Program-made: the position numbers and the translations under genes | The notes under the pieces: model-generated | The model's input: the letters and a program-made list of their open reading frames with translations, nothing else | Database searches by the model: none | Told to the model about the DNA's origin: nothing | Shown here: positions 44,301-54,473 of the stretch, in pieces | Numbering within the stretch: the first letter of the stretch is position 1 | How the letters are laid out: each line of letters begins with the position of its first letter | Assembly (NCBI GenBank): GCA_963281255.1 | Contig: OY725492.1 | Span: 3,401,104-3,465,103, forward strand | Length of the DNA: 64,000 bases | Source: Aphrocallistes beatrix | Lineage: Eukaryota; Porifera; Hexactinellida; Sceptrulophora; Aphrocallistidae | Direction of reading: 5' to 3'

Positions 44301-44654
44301 TTATTTGCCCTTGAAGTTAAATTCAACTGATAAATACGTATGGACTTAAGTTAGGAGATATGAAATCGTGTTATAAGAATTATTCTAATTACACGCGTTA
44401 GTTATGCCTCTTTGTTAATTACAAACCTAGTTAGTTAAAGTAAGTTCAAAAAATTATGGAAGAGTATCGAACAAGCTTTTCATTGTAAGAAAGAGTCTAT
44501 TCAGGAAATATTAATTCTAAAATATAATAATACATAATACTTAACTTCACAGAATTTCCACATGAACCATTGAATGCAAATAACATACATATTGTTTCCT
44601 AAATGTTATACATATGTACTTGTATTCTACACGAAATCTCTAAAATCTTAAGCA

Positions 44655-45790
44655 ATGGCCAACGAACTCTCAAGAAATCTCTCCTTACGACCCAATTTCA
44701 CATTTCCATCGAATCCCCGCTCGAATGGAGCTAACTTTCAACGTCCTGATTGATCAGCTGATCGGGAGGTGGGGCGCTGTCAACAAGTCACCCAACTTCG
44801 AGATGACTTTCACAACAAAGAGTCCGCTCGTCTCGCAATATGAACAATTGAGTATGAGTAACATTAACCTCCCTAACCACGAACAAGCAGCACTCGTGTA
44901 CCACCAGGCTAAGCAGCAGCTGTGTGCTCCCAACCCCACTCCCACCCCCACTCCCACCCCCACTCTCACCCCACTCATTATTACTAGTGTCCGGTCAATT
45001 GTGTTGATTTCGAAATTTTCAAAATCAATACAATTGACCGGAAACTAGCCTTTTAACTCCTTTCCCTATCAATCCTTCATTCCCAGAGAGAGCAGTTTGG
45101 GGAGGTAGTAGTCCATTGGATGCACTGTATTACTCTCAGAAGCAACCGTTCATCCTAACGGTCGTTGTTAGAATGGAAGATGAGAAACGGTTTAATGGCC
45201 CGTCCATTAGACGAAGTCAATCAGAAAGTCTATAAAGCGGATTGCATGGAATGCCTAGTTCCGGAGTGGGACGAGTTAAGATGCCTAATTTCCGTCCCGT
45301 TCCGGGACTTAGGCATGTCCGATTGTATGAACAGTCTTGTACAGGTGCTGTCCTTCCAAAGAGAGTTCCTATATCATTTCAGAGAGAAAGTACTATCCGG
45401 ACTTTGGGGAACATCACTCACTAATGGTCACGTCTTCGCTACAGACTTGGAAGTTCTTGTTCTTTAAGAACTGCCATTAACTAGTCAACAGAGCTGGTGA
45501 GGTGTTGTCTTGGCCACTGGGACTAAGTGTGGACTGAGAAAGTACTTGTTTGTAACTGACCAATGGGATCATGTCAGAATATCCATTTTCTCTATTTCCT
45601 GCAATACAAACACAATATCGGACAAAAGAATTGCTTCGTCGCCCTGGAGACGTGAAACTAACGATAAATCAAATGGGTGTACTAGATTGGAATCCCAACT
45701 GCATCAATTCTTCTCCAGGAGTGGAGACCTCTTTATCTCTGCTTGTATTAAGAAGGACACGGAGGTTTCATGTATAGTATACTTGTGAAT
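44655..45790 (+). other. Exon-like open stretches of unidentified gene
   Basis: Several plus-strand stretches have coding-like composition higher in GC than their surroundings: 44725-44930 (MELTFNVLIDQLIGRW, NLPNHEQAALVYHQAKQQ), about 45087-45234 (WGGSSPLDALYYSQKQP) and about 45545-45777 (GDVKLTINQMGVLDWNP). They are separated by stops and frame changes, so a multi-exon gene or a decayed one is possible. A CCCCA microsatellite (44932-44974) and a hairpin, cggtcaattgt / acaattgaccg (44989-45045), interrupt it. I do not recognise a family, and exon joins are not certain. Confidence 0.3.
45255..45320. repeat. Single unit related to the 31-bp minisatellite, with inverted partner
   Basis: gggacgagttaagatgccta and ttccgtcccg match the unit at 17253-17536. 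The next bases ttccgggacttaggcatg are the inverse of the array's opening cgggcatgcctaattt-like end. Confidence 0.6.
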
Positions 45791-46029
45791 CTTCATTATT
45801 CTATTTGGACTGCGTTAAGAATTTTCAATATGATGTTCTGTTAAAATGTAAAGACTGGGTTGTCCATTTTAATATGGACAAACCAAGACCAAAGAAAGAG
45901 AACAGTATAATAGCCTATATTCTTATTGAATTTCTCTGATAATTATAATATTGTTAATATTAATCCTTTATAACTTGAAACCAAAAGAAATATAATATTC
46001 GTCAGTGAGTAACGAGTACGTACACGCAT

Positions 46030-47970
46030 ATGTTTATGTGGTCGTACATATCATTTGCATTAGGCATCGTATTCGCTGCATTTGTGCTGCCATTCACATA
46101 TTCAGTTGTGAAATCACTTTTAGGGATAGGACCCCCTGGTAAGGTATATTCCGCTCCCCCTATCCAAGAGGTGATCGATGCAGGAGGAGGAGAGTACAGT
46201 GCAATTGAGAACCAAGGACCCAAATTGACAGGGAGACTCTTCGCATGGTTTTCTAACTTCCTGTTTACTCCATTCGGTGAAAAATGGGTTTTGAGCAAGA
46301 TCATGAATGATAATCGCATGTTTGCTGGTAGAGAGCGCTACCTGCCTGAGGCAGCCACCTTTTACCCCACAGCTCCGTTTGTTACTCTCCCTGATCAAAC
46401 TGGAGGCGATGGAGACAGGAAAGATAATAGGAGTAATGATGAGATGATAGAGAGAGTGTTGCATTCCGATTCCCTTGCGGCCTCCTCTTCTCATGACGAG
46501 TTAGGAGGAGAAGGAAGAGACTTCGTGTTTCCGAGTGTGATGGAGTATCTGCGTGCTTACAAGTGTGGGGATGTGACACCGGAAGCAGTGTCAGAGCGTA
46601 TCATTGAGAGGATTGGTGCATCCGAGTCCCTATCGCCTCCTCTCCGCGCCTTTGTCCAGTGGAACGAGTCTGAGATCCGTAAACAGGCTGCAGAGTCGAC
46701 ACGGCGGTACAAGGAGAAGGATAACATCCGTCCGCTAGAAGGAGTGCCTTTTGGAGTCAAGGAAGAATTCTTAGCCTCTATCTATAGGCCACGAAACGGC
46801 GCCTCTTTCTTGCCGATTTGTGCTCAAACCCTGGTTAGGCAGGGTCAGGAGAGTGAGTCTGTAGTCAGGCTGAGCGGGGCTGGAGCCATCCTCGTAGGAA
46901 TGACGAATATGCCCGAAATCGGGGTTAGTTCTTCAGGATCGAATGTTAACAAACTCCACGGCACAGCTCGTAACCCTTACCACTTGGACAGATACTGTGG
47001 AGGCAGCAGTAGTGGGTCTGCAGCAGCTGTGGCCTCTGGACTTGTCCCTCTCGCGCTGGGCTCAGACGGAGGAGGTTCAATTCGAGTTCCCTCTTCCATG
47101 TGCGGGATCGTGGGATTAAAATCAACGCATGGGAGGATATCATGCAGTGGAACATCTTTCGAAGGGATGACTATCGCTACTCCTGGTCCTATGTGTACTT
47201 CTGTACGAGATGCGGTTCTCTCGTATCTAGTAATGGCTGGCGCTGATCCTAAGTACCCGATGGGTTTGCAGCAAGGGCCTGTAGCAATTGGCCGTTACTT
47301 AACGACCGGTAGTAAGTTATCGGGAATAAGGATCGGCGTGTACAACCAGTGGTTCGACCATTCAGACACAGCTGTGAGGAAGGGGTGCAGAGTGGCACTA
47401 ACCTGGCTGCAGGAGGCTGGAGCTGAGATAGTCAGTATCAAGATTCCGGAATTGAATCAATCTCGGGAAGCTCACACGGTTATATCACTATGTGAACTAT
47501 ACTCAGCGTACAGATACGACCTTCCCCAGCACTTCCAGTCCCTCAACGTAGAGACACGCGTTCCTCTTGCGATAGCAGCTCAGTTCTCTGCTGCCGACTA
47601 TGTGGCGGCTAATCGCCAGAGAACGCGGGCTATTAAGACGTTTGAGCATCTATTCAAACAAGTTGACATTATTGCCACTCCCTCCACGGCCTGTACAGCG
47701 CCTCCTATTTCTCCACAAGCAGATACACACGGAGAGATCGATATAGAAAATACACTCAAATTGACACGGTTTACAATGCAATCTAACCTTACCGGTGTGC
47801 CTGCCATTTCTATCCCGGTAGGATATGACTCTGATGGACTCCCATTCTCTTTTCAACTGATGGCAGCTTGGTGGCAGGAAGATATACTGTTTCAAGTGGC
47901 GAGTGCACTTGAGAAGCGAGTCAAAAAGCGCAAACCCAAATTATTCTACGACGTCCTCGGAGAATTTTAA
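46030..47970 (+). CDS. Fatty-acid amide hydrolase-like amidase, membrane-anchored
   Basis: Intronless, 646 residues. It starts with a hydrophobic helix (about residues 4-26, [18 protein letters not shown]) acting as a membrane anchor. The amidase-signature domain runs from about 170 to the end. The Ser-cisSer-Lys triad is complete: Lys244 ([10 protein letters not shown]), Ser326 ([10 protein letters not shown]) and Ser350 ([11 protein letters not shown]); the 24-residue spacing of the two Ser equals that of rat FAAH. The C-terminal part ([28 protein letters not shown]) and overall length resemble the longer FAAH group seen in plants and protists more than vertebrate FAAH1. Such enzymes hydrolyse N-acylethanolamines and other fatty amides at internal membranes. 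Codon GC is higher than in the VLIG genes. No neighbour suggests a pathway. Confidence 0.92.
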   Translation: MFMWSYISFALGIVFAAFVLPFTYSVVKSLLGIGPPGKVYSAPPIQEVIDAGGGEYSAIENQGPKLTGRLFAWFSNFLFTPFGEKWVLSKIMNDNRMFAGRERYLPEAATFYPTAPFVTLPDQTGGDGDRKDNRSNDEMIERVLHSDSLAASSSHDELGGEGRDFVFPSVMEYLRAYKCGDVTPEAVSERIIERIGASESLSPPLRAFVQWNESEIRKQAAESTRRYKEKDNIRPLEGVPFGVKEEFLASIYRPRNGASFLPICAQTLVRQGQESESVVRLSGAGAILVGMTNMPEIGVSSSGSNVNKLHGTARNPYHLDRYCGGSSSGSAAAVASGLVPLALGSDGGGSIRVPSSMCGIVGLKSTHGRISCSGTSFEGMTIATPGPMCTSVRDAVLSYLVMAGADPKYPMGLQQGPVAIGRYLTTGSKLSGIRIGVYNQWFDHSDTAVRKGCRVALTWLQEAGAEIVSIKIPELNQSREAHTVISLCELYSAYRYDLPQHFQSLNVETRVPLAIAAQFSAADYVAANRQRTRAIKTFEHLFKQVDIIATPSTACTAPPISPQADTHGEIDIENTLKLTRFTMQSNLTGVPAISIPVGYDSDGLPFSFQLMAAWWQEDILFQVASALEKRVKKRKPKLFYDVLGEF

Positions 47971-48339
47971 TTTAATCTGCTCGTATTTTGTAATATTAAT
48001 TTTTTGTTTTAGTGCGTATTGGTTCTCAACCTGTGATCCATGGATTGAATTGAGGTTCGAGATTTGTATTAATTAATTAGTGGGAGAGGCTGAGAATGCA
48101 AAAATTGCTTTAGGTGACAAGTTGAGACCTACTATGCCTATGGTTAATTGTTATTTATTCCATTTGCAAAAAGCCTCCAAAAGGTGCTTTTGGGGTTTTT
48201 GGTTGTAAAATGCAAAATTTAACCTCATTCCCGCCCGAAAGTGGGATTTTTTAACAATTTTACCTACACTGATTTACAATATGCTAGATCTGGAATTTAG
48301 ATACAAAGTTCGAAACATTGAAATTTGAAGTTAGGATTG

Positions 48340-49532
48340 GCTGACACAACAGATATTATTACTGATTCCAAAGAGTGGAAGGAGATCTCCCTTTCTGTCC
48401 TAGCATGTGTGCAAGCTCTCCAGACTGCGAAGATCTTAATACTACGTAGCAATCAAGATTTTCATATCTGGACCTAAACAGAGGAAGTGGACCTGAGAGC
48501 TCAACTATTCAGTATTTCTTAATGATGCCCGATGCCTCATTAAGATATACTGAATAGTTGAGCTCTCAGGTCCACTCCTGGAACAATCTCATTCATTGAG
48601 GACTCTCGCCCAGTACAGCTGATGTACCTCTACTCAGCTTCACGTCTACAAGGTAGCAAGGCATTCCTTTCCGATATCATATAGGATTTGAAACTGAGGT
48701 TCCCTGAGAATATACTTAATTGTCATTCAAAGCTATGAATCCACATCTCCATTCGTATTTACACATAATTCCAACGAGATAGAGTTGGTAGAGAGTGCTA
48801 CTAACTTAGCCATAACTAAGATGAGCTCTTCTGTTACTGCTATTCCCGGAGGTTCGGAGTACATTCTGAAGGAAGTCTCCTTGAAAAGACTCTACCTTTA
48901 TCTCAGCTATATAGACTTGGTGACTAATCTCGTCTAATGCTAATCCAATGGGGTTTTAGGTCGTTTTCTCATTTCCCTAGCTTCACAGCTGATCAGGTAA
49001 CAAAATCTCCGAACTCAGAGATTCAGATTTGGAGGATTGCTAGGGACGGATATTCGAATGCCATGTCAGGTATTTGGGGTCTCCTTCTGTCACTTTAGAG
49101 GTTCACTTTAGCCTTTAAAAGAAATGAAATGAAATAAATGAATCAAGATTGAAAAGTCATCTAAGAAATTCTACGAATTTTGACTTGCCTTTTGTACAAA
49201 ATTTTGAAATCGAAATAGGAGTCAAAATCTAATCTTATCAAAACTAAGCGTCTCTCAATCAGTATTTGAGTACGGAGTGTAAGTACGTTACAGTGTACTC
49301 TCCCAAGTCCGTATTACGTGTTCCTCAGCGACAAGGTAGCTATGCCAGAGACCCCGTCGTAATTTCTTGGTGTCCTGAACTCCTCCAGAACTTCGATACG
49401 GTTCTCGTATCCGGAGTACTTCTAGAGGAGAGCTTCCTTCCCCTGGTCAGATATGTTTGTAGTGTCGTGGTGTCACTGGGAGCAGGAGGTGGAATATTAG
49501 GCACATTTCTAGAGTCACTTTTGTTAGATTGA
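48340..49532 (+). other. Exon-like open stretches of unidentified gene
   Basis: Plus-strand stretches 48342-48476 (ITDSKEWKEISLSVLACVQ), about 48784-48936 (LVESATNLAITKMSS, SEYILKEVSLKRLYLY) and 49261-49532 look coding. The last is open after an acceptor-like ctctcaatcag and reads YLSTECKYVTVYSPKSVLR, then VVISWCPELLQNFDTVLVSG, ending LGTFLESLLLD before a stop. They might be exons of one gene ending at 49532. No family is recognised. Confidence 0.35.
48486..48576. repeat. 91-bp perfect-looking hairpin
   Basis: agtggacctgagagctcaac pairs with gttgagctctcaggtccact; arms are about 42 bp with a loop of only a few bases around cccgatg. It sits between two exon-like stretches. Confidence 0.82.
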
Positions 49533-50535
49533 TTTGAATAGAAAGATTATACTTTACCAAGAAATTATTATATGCAACTTCAGAATACCATGAAACGTCA
49601 ACGGTTGCTATAGTAACGCTAATAATGTTATCTCGTACGAGTACTTGTGTGAGTGGAAGGAACCCGATATTCCATTTGATATGGTTAGCAGTGATTAAAG
49701 CTAGCAATGTGTTCTGACACTGACATCTTGTCCCTAAGGTGTCCATGAAGAAGCTACCCAGCTGTGAATCACAATTGTCTAAATCGCATAAACTGATAAA
49801 TCTCGAGGATCTGTGGTGGCGGTTAATTGTGTGAATATATGTTAACGGGATTCATTGAGAGGAAATATACTACAGTGGAAGCTAGAGGCTAGTATACTAA
49901 GGCACTCTTTTAGCTAGAAGACTGCTGCTAGGGTTTCCTAGTGTCATGGGATGTAACTTGAGAATGACCAGTATGGAAATACATCTAGCTAATTTTGTAT
50001 CACGCTGTGCCGAATATCTGGTCAATTCAAATCACATAAAGTGAAGATTGACTACATTCTCTAGAGAAGAGGAACGGATCAATTGATTGATCGGATTGAG
50101 TAATTCAACTAAAGTTGAATGAGACTTGTTATCAGAGTGTTAGTTAATATTGGTTTAGCTGGCAGATCCTGAGGTGAAGAGACCAATATAAAGAAAAAAT
50201 GACTTTAAATTCCTTCCCACCTGTCGACAGTGCTAGATAGTGAAAAGAGCAAGATTTCGATGAAAGGCGAGAGAGCTGGAGCAGTTGTGCCATTAATTGA
50301 TTTCAAACAGTGAAGAAGAGGCTATCTGGATATCAAGCTGAATGAAAGAATGTAGCTGCAGAGACAGGCACGTATGCATTGGATTTGGAGACTGACGACA
50401 GAATCGAGGTAATTCTGAATTTTGTTCTAAAATGCTACTTACAAAACGGTGCCATTTTATAGATGGATAGGTATTGAGTCGAAGATGTAATGTACAAAAA
50501 TGGAGCATTGGCTTAGCTCTGTTACGTCATAATCT
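49533..50535. other. Stretch without a supportable gene
   Basis: Only short frames without family signatures are present on either strand. Confidence 0.5.
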
Positions 50536-51026
50536 TACCCCCATGAACAAATCCCCCCACCATAGGTGTTTTTCTATAATTGTAGAGAGGCATTTTTTTT
50601 TACGTTAGCTATCGTGAGAAAATCCTCCCTCCTGAACGAGCACCTCCCACCATGGATATTTTTGATTATCACACATTCTATTCCTTAAATTATTTATATA
50701 TGTACAATATGCCAACGTGACTCATTGAATAACTTGACTATTACTTGGTCTTTGGCTTCTCAGTGGGATGTTTCACATTTTTGAATATTTTCATTCAAGT
50801 CTACTCCCACTGAGAAGCCATAGAGTATAATTGTGTAATCATTAAGTTATTCAATGGGTCACGTTTACACAAGTATACAGATAATAACAGGAATAGAATG
50901 TATGGTAATAAAAAATATCCATGGTGGGAGGTGTTTTTTCACGGGGGACATTTTCCACGATAGGTAGCGTAAAAATTGTCCCTCCACAATGATAGCGAAA
51001 CATCCATGGGGGGAGGGGCGCTTTTA
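50536..51026. mobile_element. Foldback element of about 490 bp
   Basis: The left half (ccccccaccataggtgttttt ... ccaccatggatattttt ... ggcttctcagtggga) is inverted in the right half (tcccactgagaagcc ... aaaaatatccatggtgggaggtg ... catccatggggggagg). The centre is at about 50785. Related words occur at 8581 and 17200. Confidence 0.78.
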
Positions 51027-51209
51027 TCTTGGGTGTCATTCTTTTACTCAACAAGCATCTGATGATGAGTGTGAATTGGCTCAACTCACTTAAAGAGCTG
51101 AATAGATTAGCGTGCATGGAAACCAAAAACAGTTGCTTTATTTCTTCATGACGATGGACACAGTGCATTAACTTATCCAGTTTGGCATGTGTTTCAATTC
51201 TCTTCTTCT

Positions 51210-51249
51210 TCTCTCGTCGACATGACGTCTTGGTCATGTCGACGAGAGA
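51210..51249. repeat. 40-bp hairpin with 17-bp arms
   Basis: tctctcgtcgacatgac and gtcatgtcgacgagaga flank a 6-base loop. 51250-52547 shows nothing further that I can name. Confidence 0.85.
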
Positions 51250-52547
51250 GAAGCCGAAAACTTGCCTGATCAGACCATGTCGGTTCGACTAGTCACGAGG
51301 ATGGTAGTCAGAGACAGGAAGCTTCTCAAGAGTAATTGACTCAGTATGCTAGACTTGAAGGATTACTTTCTCACTTCTACCCCTTCCACTTCCATTTTGA
51401 CCAATAGCCCCTCTCCATTAGTTCTGATCAAATACTCAGAGAGGGATTTACATTAGGCGCCAGTTTATTTTAATGCTAGTTAAGGAATTTAGAGTCAATA
51501 TTTCACTTTATCGCATGCCTCGACTCTAACTAGCATCTGTCATTCCGTATTGCTATATAGAATTGACACATTTATTTTAATTAAGTCACATTCGTGACGA
51601 TCTCCACAAACTCAACATCTCCTACGGTTTCGAGTTCTAACTTCTCGTGGATGTTTCGTAGGAAATCTATAATGTTAATTGAACTCTCCTATTAAATATA
51701 TCCTTTCAACCATTGTCGCGTCAGAGGTGTGAAGATGGAATCAATGGAACTGCAGTCTCATCCAGGACAATACGAACATCTTTGTAACACTAGTTCCTTT
51801 ATCATGTAAAGTTAACACATCAGTCTTCATTGACACTTTTATTACCTTCCTTATTTGCCTTATTCACTTTACCTTTAAATGCTGTTAACTTTTTCTCTAA
51901 CTATTTAAGTTATTATTACGCAATTTTGATATGTGACGATATGCTTGTTCTAGTAAATAAATGTCTTCTAATGATTTGTTTGTATTGTATAATAATGAAT
52001 AATTAATAATTAATAAAATATGTTTGGTTTAGTTATAACATTCATTCATTAATACTGGTAATGAACTCAAGCTGAATAATGAGCAGAATTCGTGTTAGCT
52101 TCCATGGCCAGGGTAGAATCCAGCATACACTAATATACAATTTAGGTTGTTATCCATGGTAGCTAATCTTACCGAGCATTTCCACCCATTAATTCCAATG
52201 AAAGTCCTAGAGTGCGCCTGAATCCCTACTCTCAATCTATCAACTAGGTATTCATTCCAATTGTGTAGCTTGTAACTTCATTAATAATATCAACGAGGTC
52301 CTTTGATCTTTTATTGAGTAGTCGGAGTTTACAACACGACGTGAGCAAAAGTAAGATGAATCCAGTTCACAGATATAAAGACATCATGTTGAATACAAAC
52401 GTAATAATCACTTTCTCCTATGTCTGCATGAATATGCCTCCTCATTGGAGCTGCATTTTGATAGTTAGAGAAATTCGAGGATAAAAATGATGCAAATGTA
52501 TCATTAAATTATTTATGATGATTGTGCTGAAAAGAATATTTTAAATA

Positions 52548-52722
52548 CAGTCGACTCCGCTTAATAGGGTCACATCGGTCAGAGGACATTTTGCCCCGAT
52601 TAATTAAGCGGAGAACCCTATTAACCGAAAATATTTGGTATTAGCTTCTATGTGTGAGAGCTATTTAAGTCCTGCCAAATGTGGCTCGATTAACCAGTGG
52701 TCCTCCTAAGCGGAGTCGACTG
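52548..52722. mobile_element. pogo/Tigger-like MITE, type A, copy 3
   Basis: Ends cagtcgactccgcttaatag and cctaagcggagtcgactg with TA flanks. Confidence 0.85.
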
Positions 52723-53114
52723 TACTACTGTTATCTTATTTTTCGTTGAAACCAATACATATGTAAAACATATTGGATAAAATAAATTTATTAAATAAAT
52801 AAAGTTATAAGAAAATATATTTTCAGTAGAAAAGTCAAACAACATACAAAATTGGATAAATCTGATATGTATTTTTCCATTATTTACAAAGTAAGGACCA
52901 TTGACATTAATCTGATCATTTTTTATGCAAATTAAGGAATTCTGTATTGTGTTCATTGTATATATAAATGTCCATCTAAAGGAACACTTCTAATAAATTA
53001 ATGGACTTTTGAAGTGTTTTTTGAGGAATAAAGCAGGAACAGGATCTAGGAATTTCCTTCACTGATGACAGTGGCGGACCGTGGTACTGCTAGAATAGGA
53101 TTTTTACATTATTT

Positions 53115-53180
53115 TATTAATTAAAAGCGCGCGTAACGCAGCTAGCGAACACTTTTTCGAAGAGTTGCCCTGCGGGCGCC
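53115..53180. repeat. Fragment of a GC-rich MITE head
   Basis: aaagcgcgcgtaacgcagc, gcgaacactttttcg and ccctgcgggcgcctaat echo the head of the GC-headed family and the variant at 21745-21825; the body is absent. Confidence 0.5.
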
Positions 53181-53448
53181 TAATATTGATTACTTTTAAT
53201 GATCCATTTCGGATTAATTTATGTATCTATTTTAATTTGGTCCAGGAATATTGCTAACTCATTTCCGGTTAAGTCAGATTATAATATAAGATATAATGTT
53301 GACTGTTTTAATGCAGGGTTTAGAGGTTGTTTTGAAGATGAAGAAGCATTCTATCACATACCTTCTTCTTGTATTCCAAATACAGACTTATTAGTAGGAA
53401 ATACTAAGATTAGTTCCGAACCTTGTGGTCAACAAGTATTGCATACGT

Positions 53449-53672
53449 ATCAGTGCTCGACAATCTGATGGTTTGGTGGCAATAGCCACCAAAATATCAC
53501 GATAAGCCACCAAATTCCTGAGCTTGGTGGCTACCTAAGCCGCCAAATTTATGAAGTACTGGTCTTTTTGTATCGCGTATTTAGAATTTGATGGCTATTA
53601 GCCACCAGAAAAAGTAAAATGGTGGTTAAGATAGCCACCACCATATTTTATTTTATCGATCGCTGATACGTA
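53449..53672. mobile_element. Inverted-repeat element with alternating agccaccaa motifs
   Basis: atacgtatcagtgctcga at 53451 is inverted at tcgatcgctgatacgtat ending 53672. The interior has at least seven copies of agccaccaa or ttggtggct in alternating orientation. The open frame before it (53199-53468) has a hydrophobic start but ends inside this element and is not convincing. Confidence 0.65.
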
Positions 53673-53694
53673 TATTTACACAATTATATATATA

Positions 53695-53808
53695 CAGTAG
53701 AACCTTAATACGAGGACATGAGAAAAATTTGTTCGTAATAACCGGAGTGATTTAAATGTATTTCCCACTGTAAGGGTTAAATATGCTCGTATTAACGAGG
53801 TTCTATTG
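53695..53808. mobile_element. pogo/Tigger-like MITE, type D (114 bp)
   Basis: Ends cagtagaaccttaatacgag and ctcgtattaacgaggttctattg-like, with TA on both sides. The shortest of the pogo-like group. Confidence 0.8.
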
Positions 53809-54473
53809 TACTTATATTATTGCGTGTGCTCAAGTCATGTTTTTAAACTTTATGATTACTGATGAGGAAGTATAACTCATTCGTAAATTCAAGACGATTT
53901 TACTCAACACTATGACAAGATGTAACGGTATCTAAGAGGTGGTTTCAAAATGGACTTGTTATGCTAGGAATTAGGCATGGTAGTCAAAATTTTCATTGAA
54001 CAAAGGTTTTTAATGTTGTCGTGATTAATAGTGAATTGATATGCTCTCTTCAATCAGATCTTCTCTCCGTTTACATATGTGTTAGATTAGTGTTTGGAGT
54101 ACTCGAGTAGAGCAATAATCTATTTTTCGCATAAAAGATCCTTCGTACACTAAACTGTTCTGTTGCTGAATTATCTATTTCTTTCAAGTTCATATTCGGC
54201 CCACTATCTCTCTCCCACCTACTCAGTCTGATTAACGAAAAAGGGTAGTAGAGTAGTATAGAATTTAATAATCTCTAGCTCATACATACATTTGATAGAT
54301 AACTAGCATAATCAAGCGGATCCAATTACATGTATGTCATGTTACACTTCCGAGGTGTAAAAATGGAGTAAAAATGGTAGTGATAACTGCATGCTGGATT
54401 TATAATAGATACAAAATAACGGATATGTTTATATCTCTCTACGTAGAATAGGAATAGAGCTGTGGTAGCCTAA
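53809..54473. other. Probable 3' flank/UTR of TCF/LEF, no other feature
   Basis: AT-rich, without open frames or clear repeats; it lies directly downstream of the minus-strand TCF/LEF stop codon. Confidence 0.5.

Noticed and set aside
53199-53468. 89-residue frame with hydrophobic start and Cys residues, possibly secreted
   Set aside because: Its last codons lie inside an inverted-repeat element and its first part touches a MITE fragment; no homology recognised.
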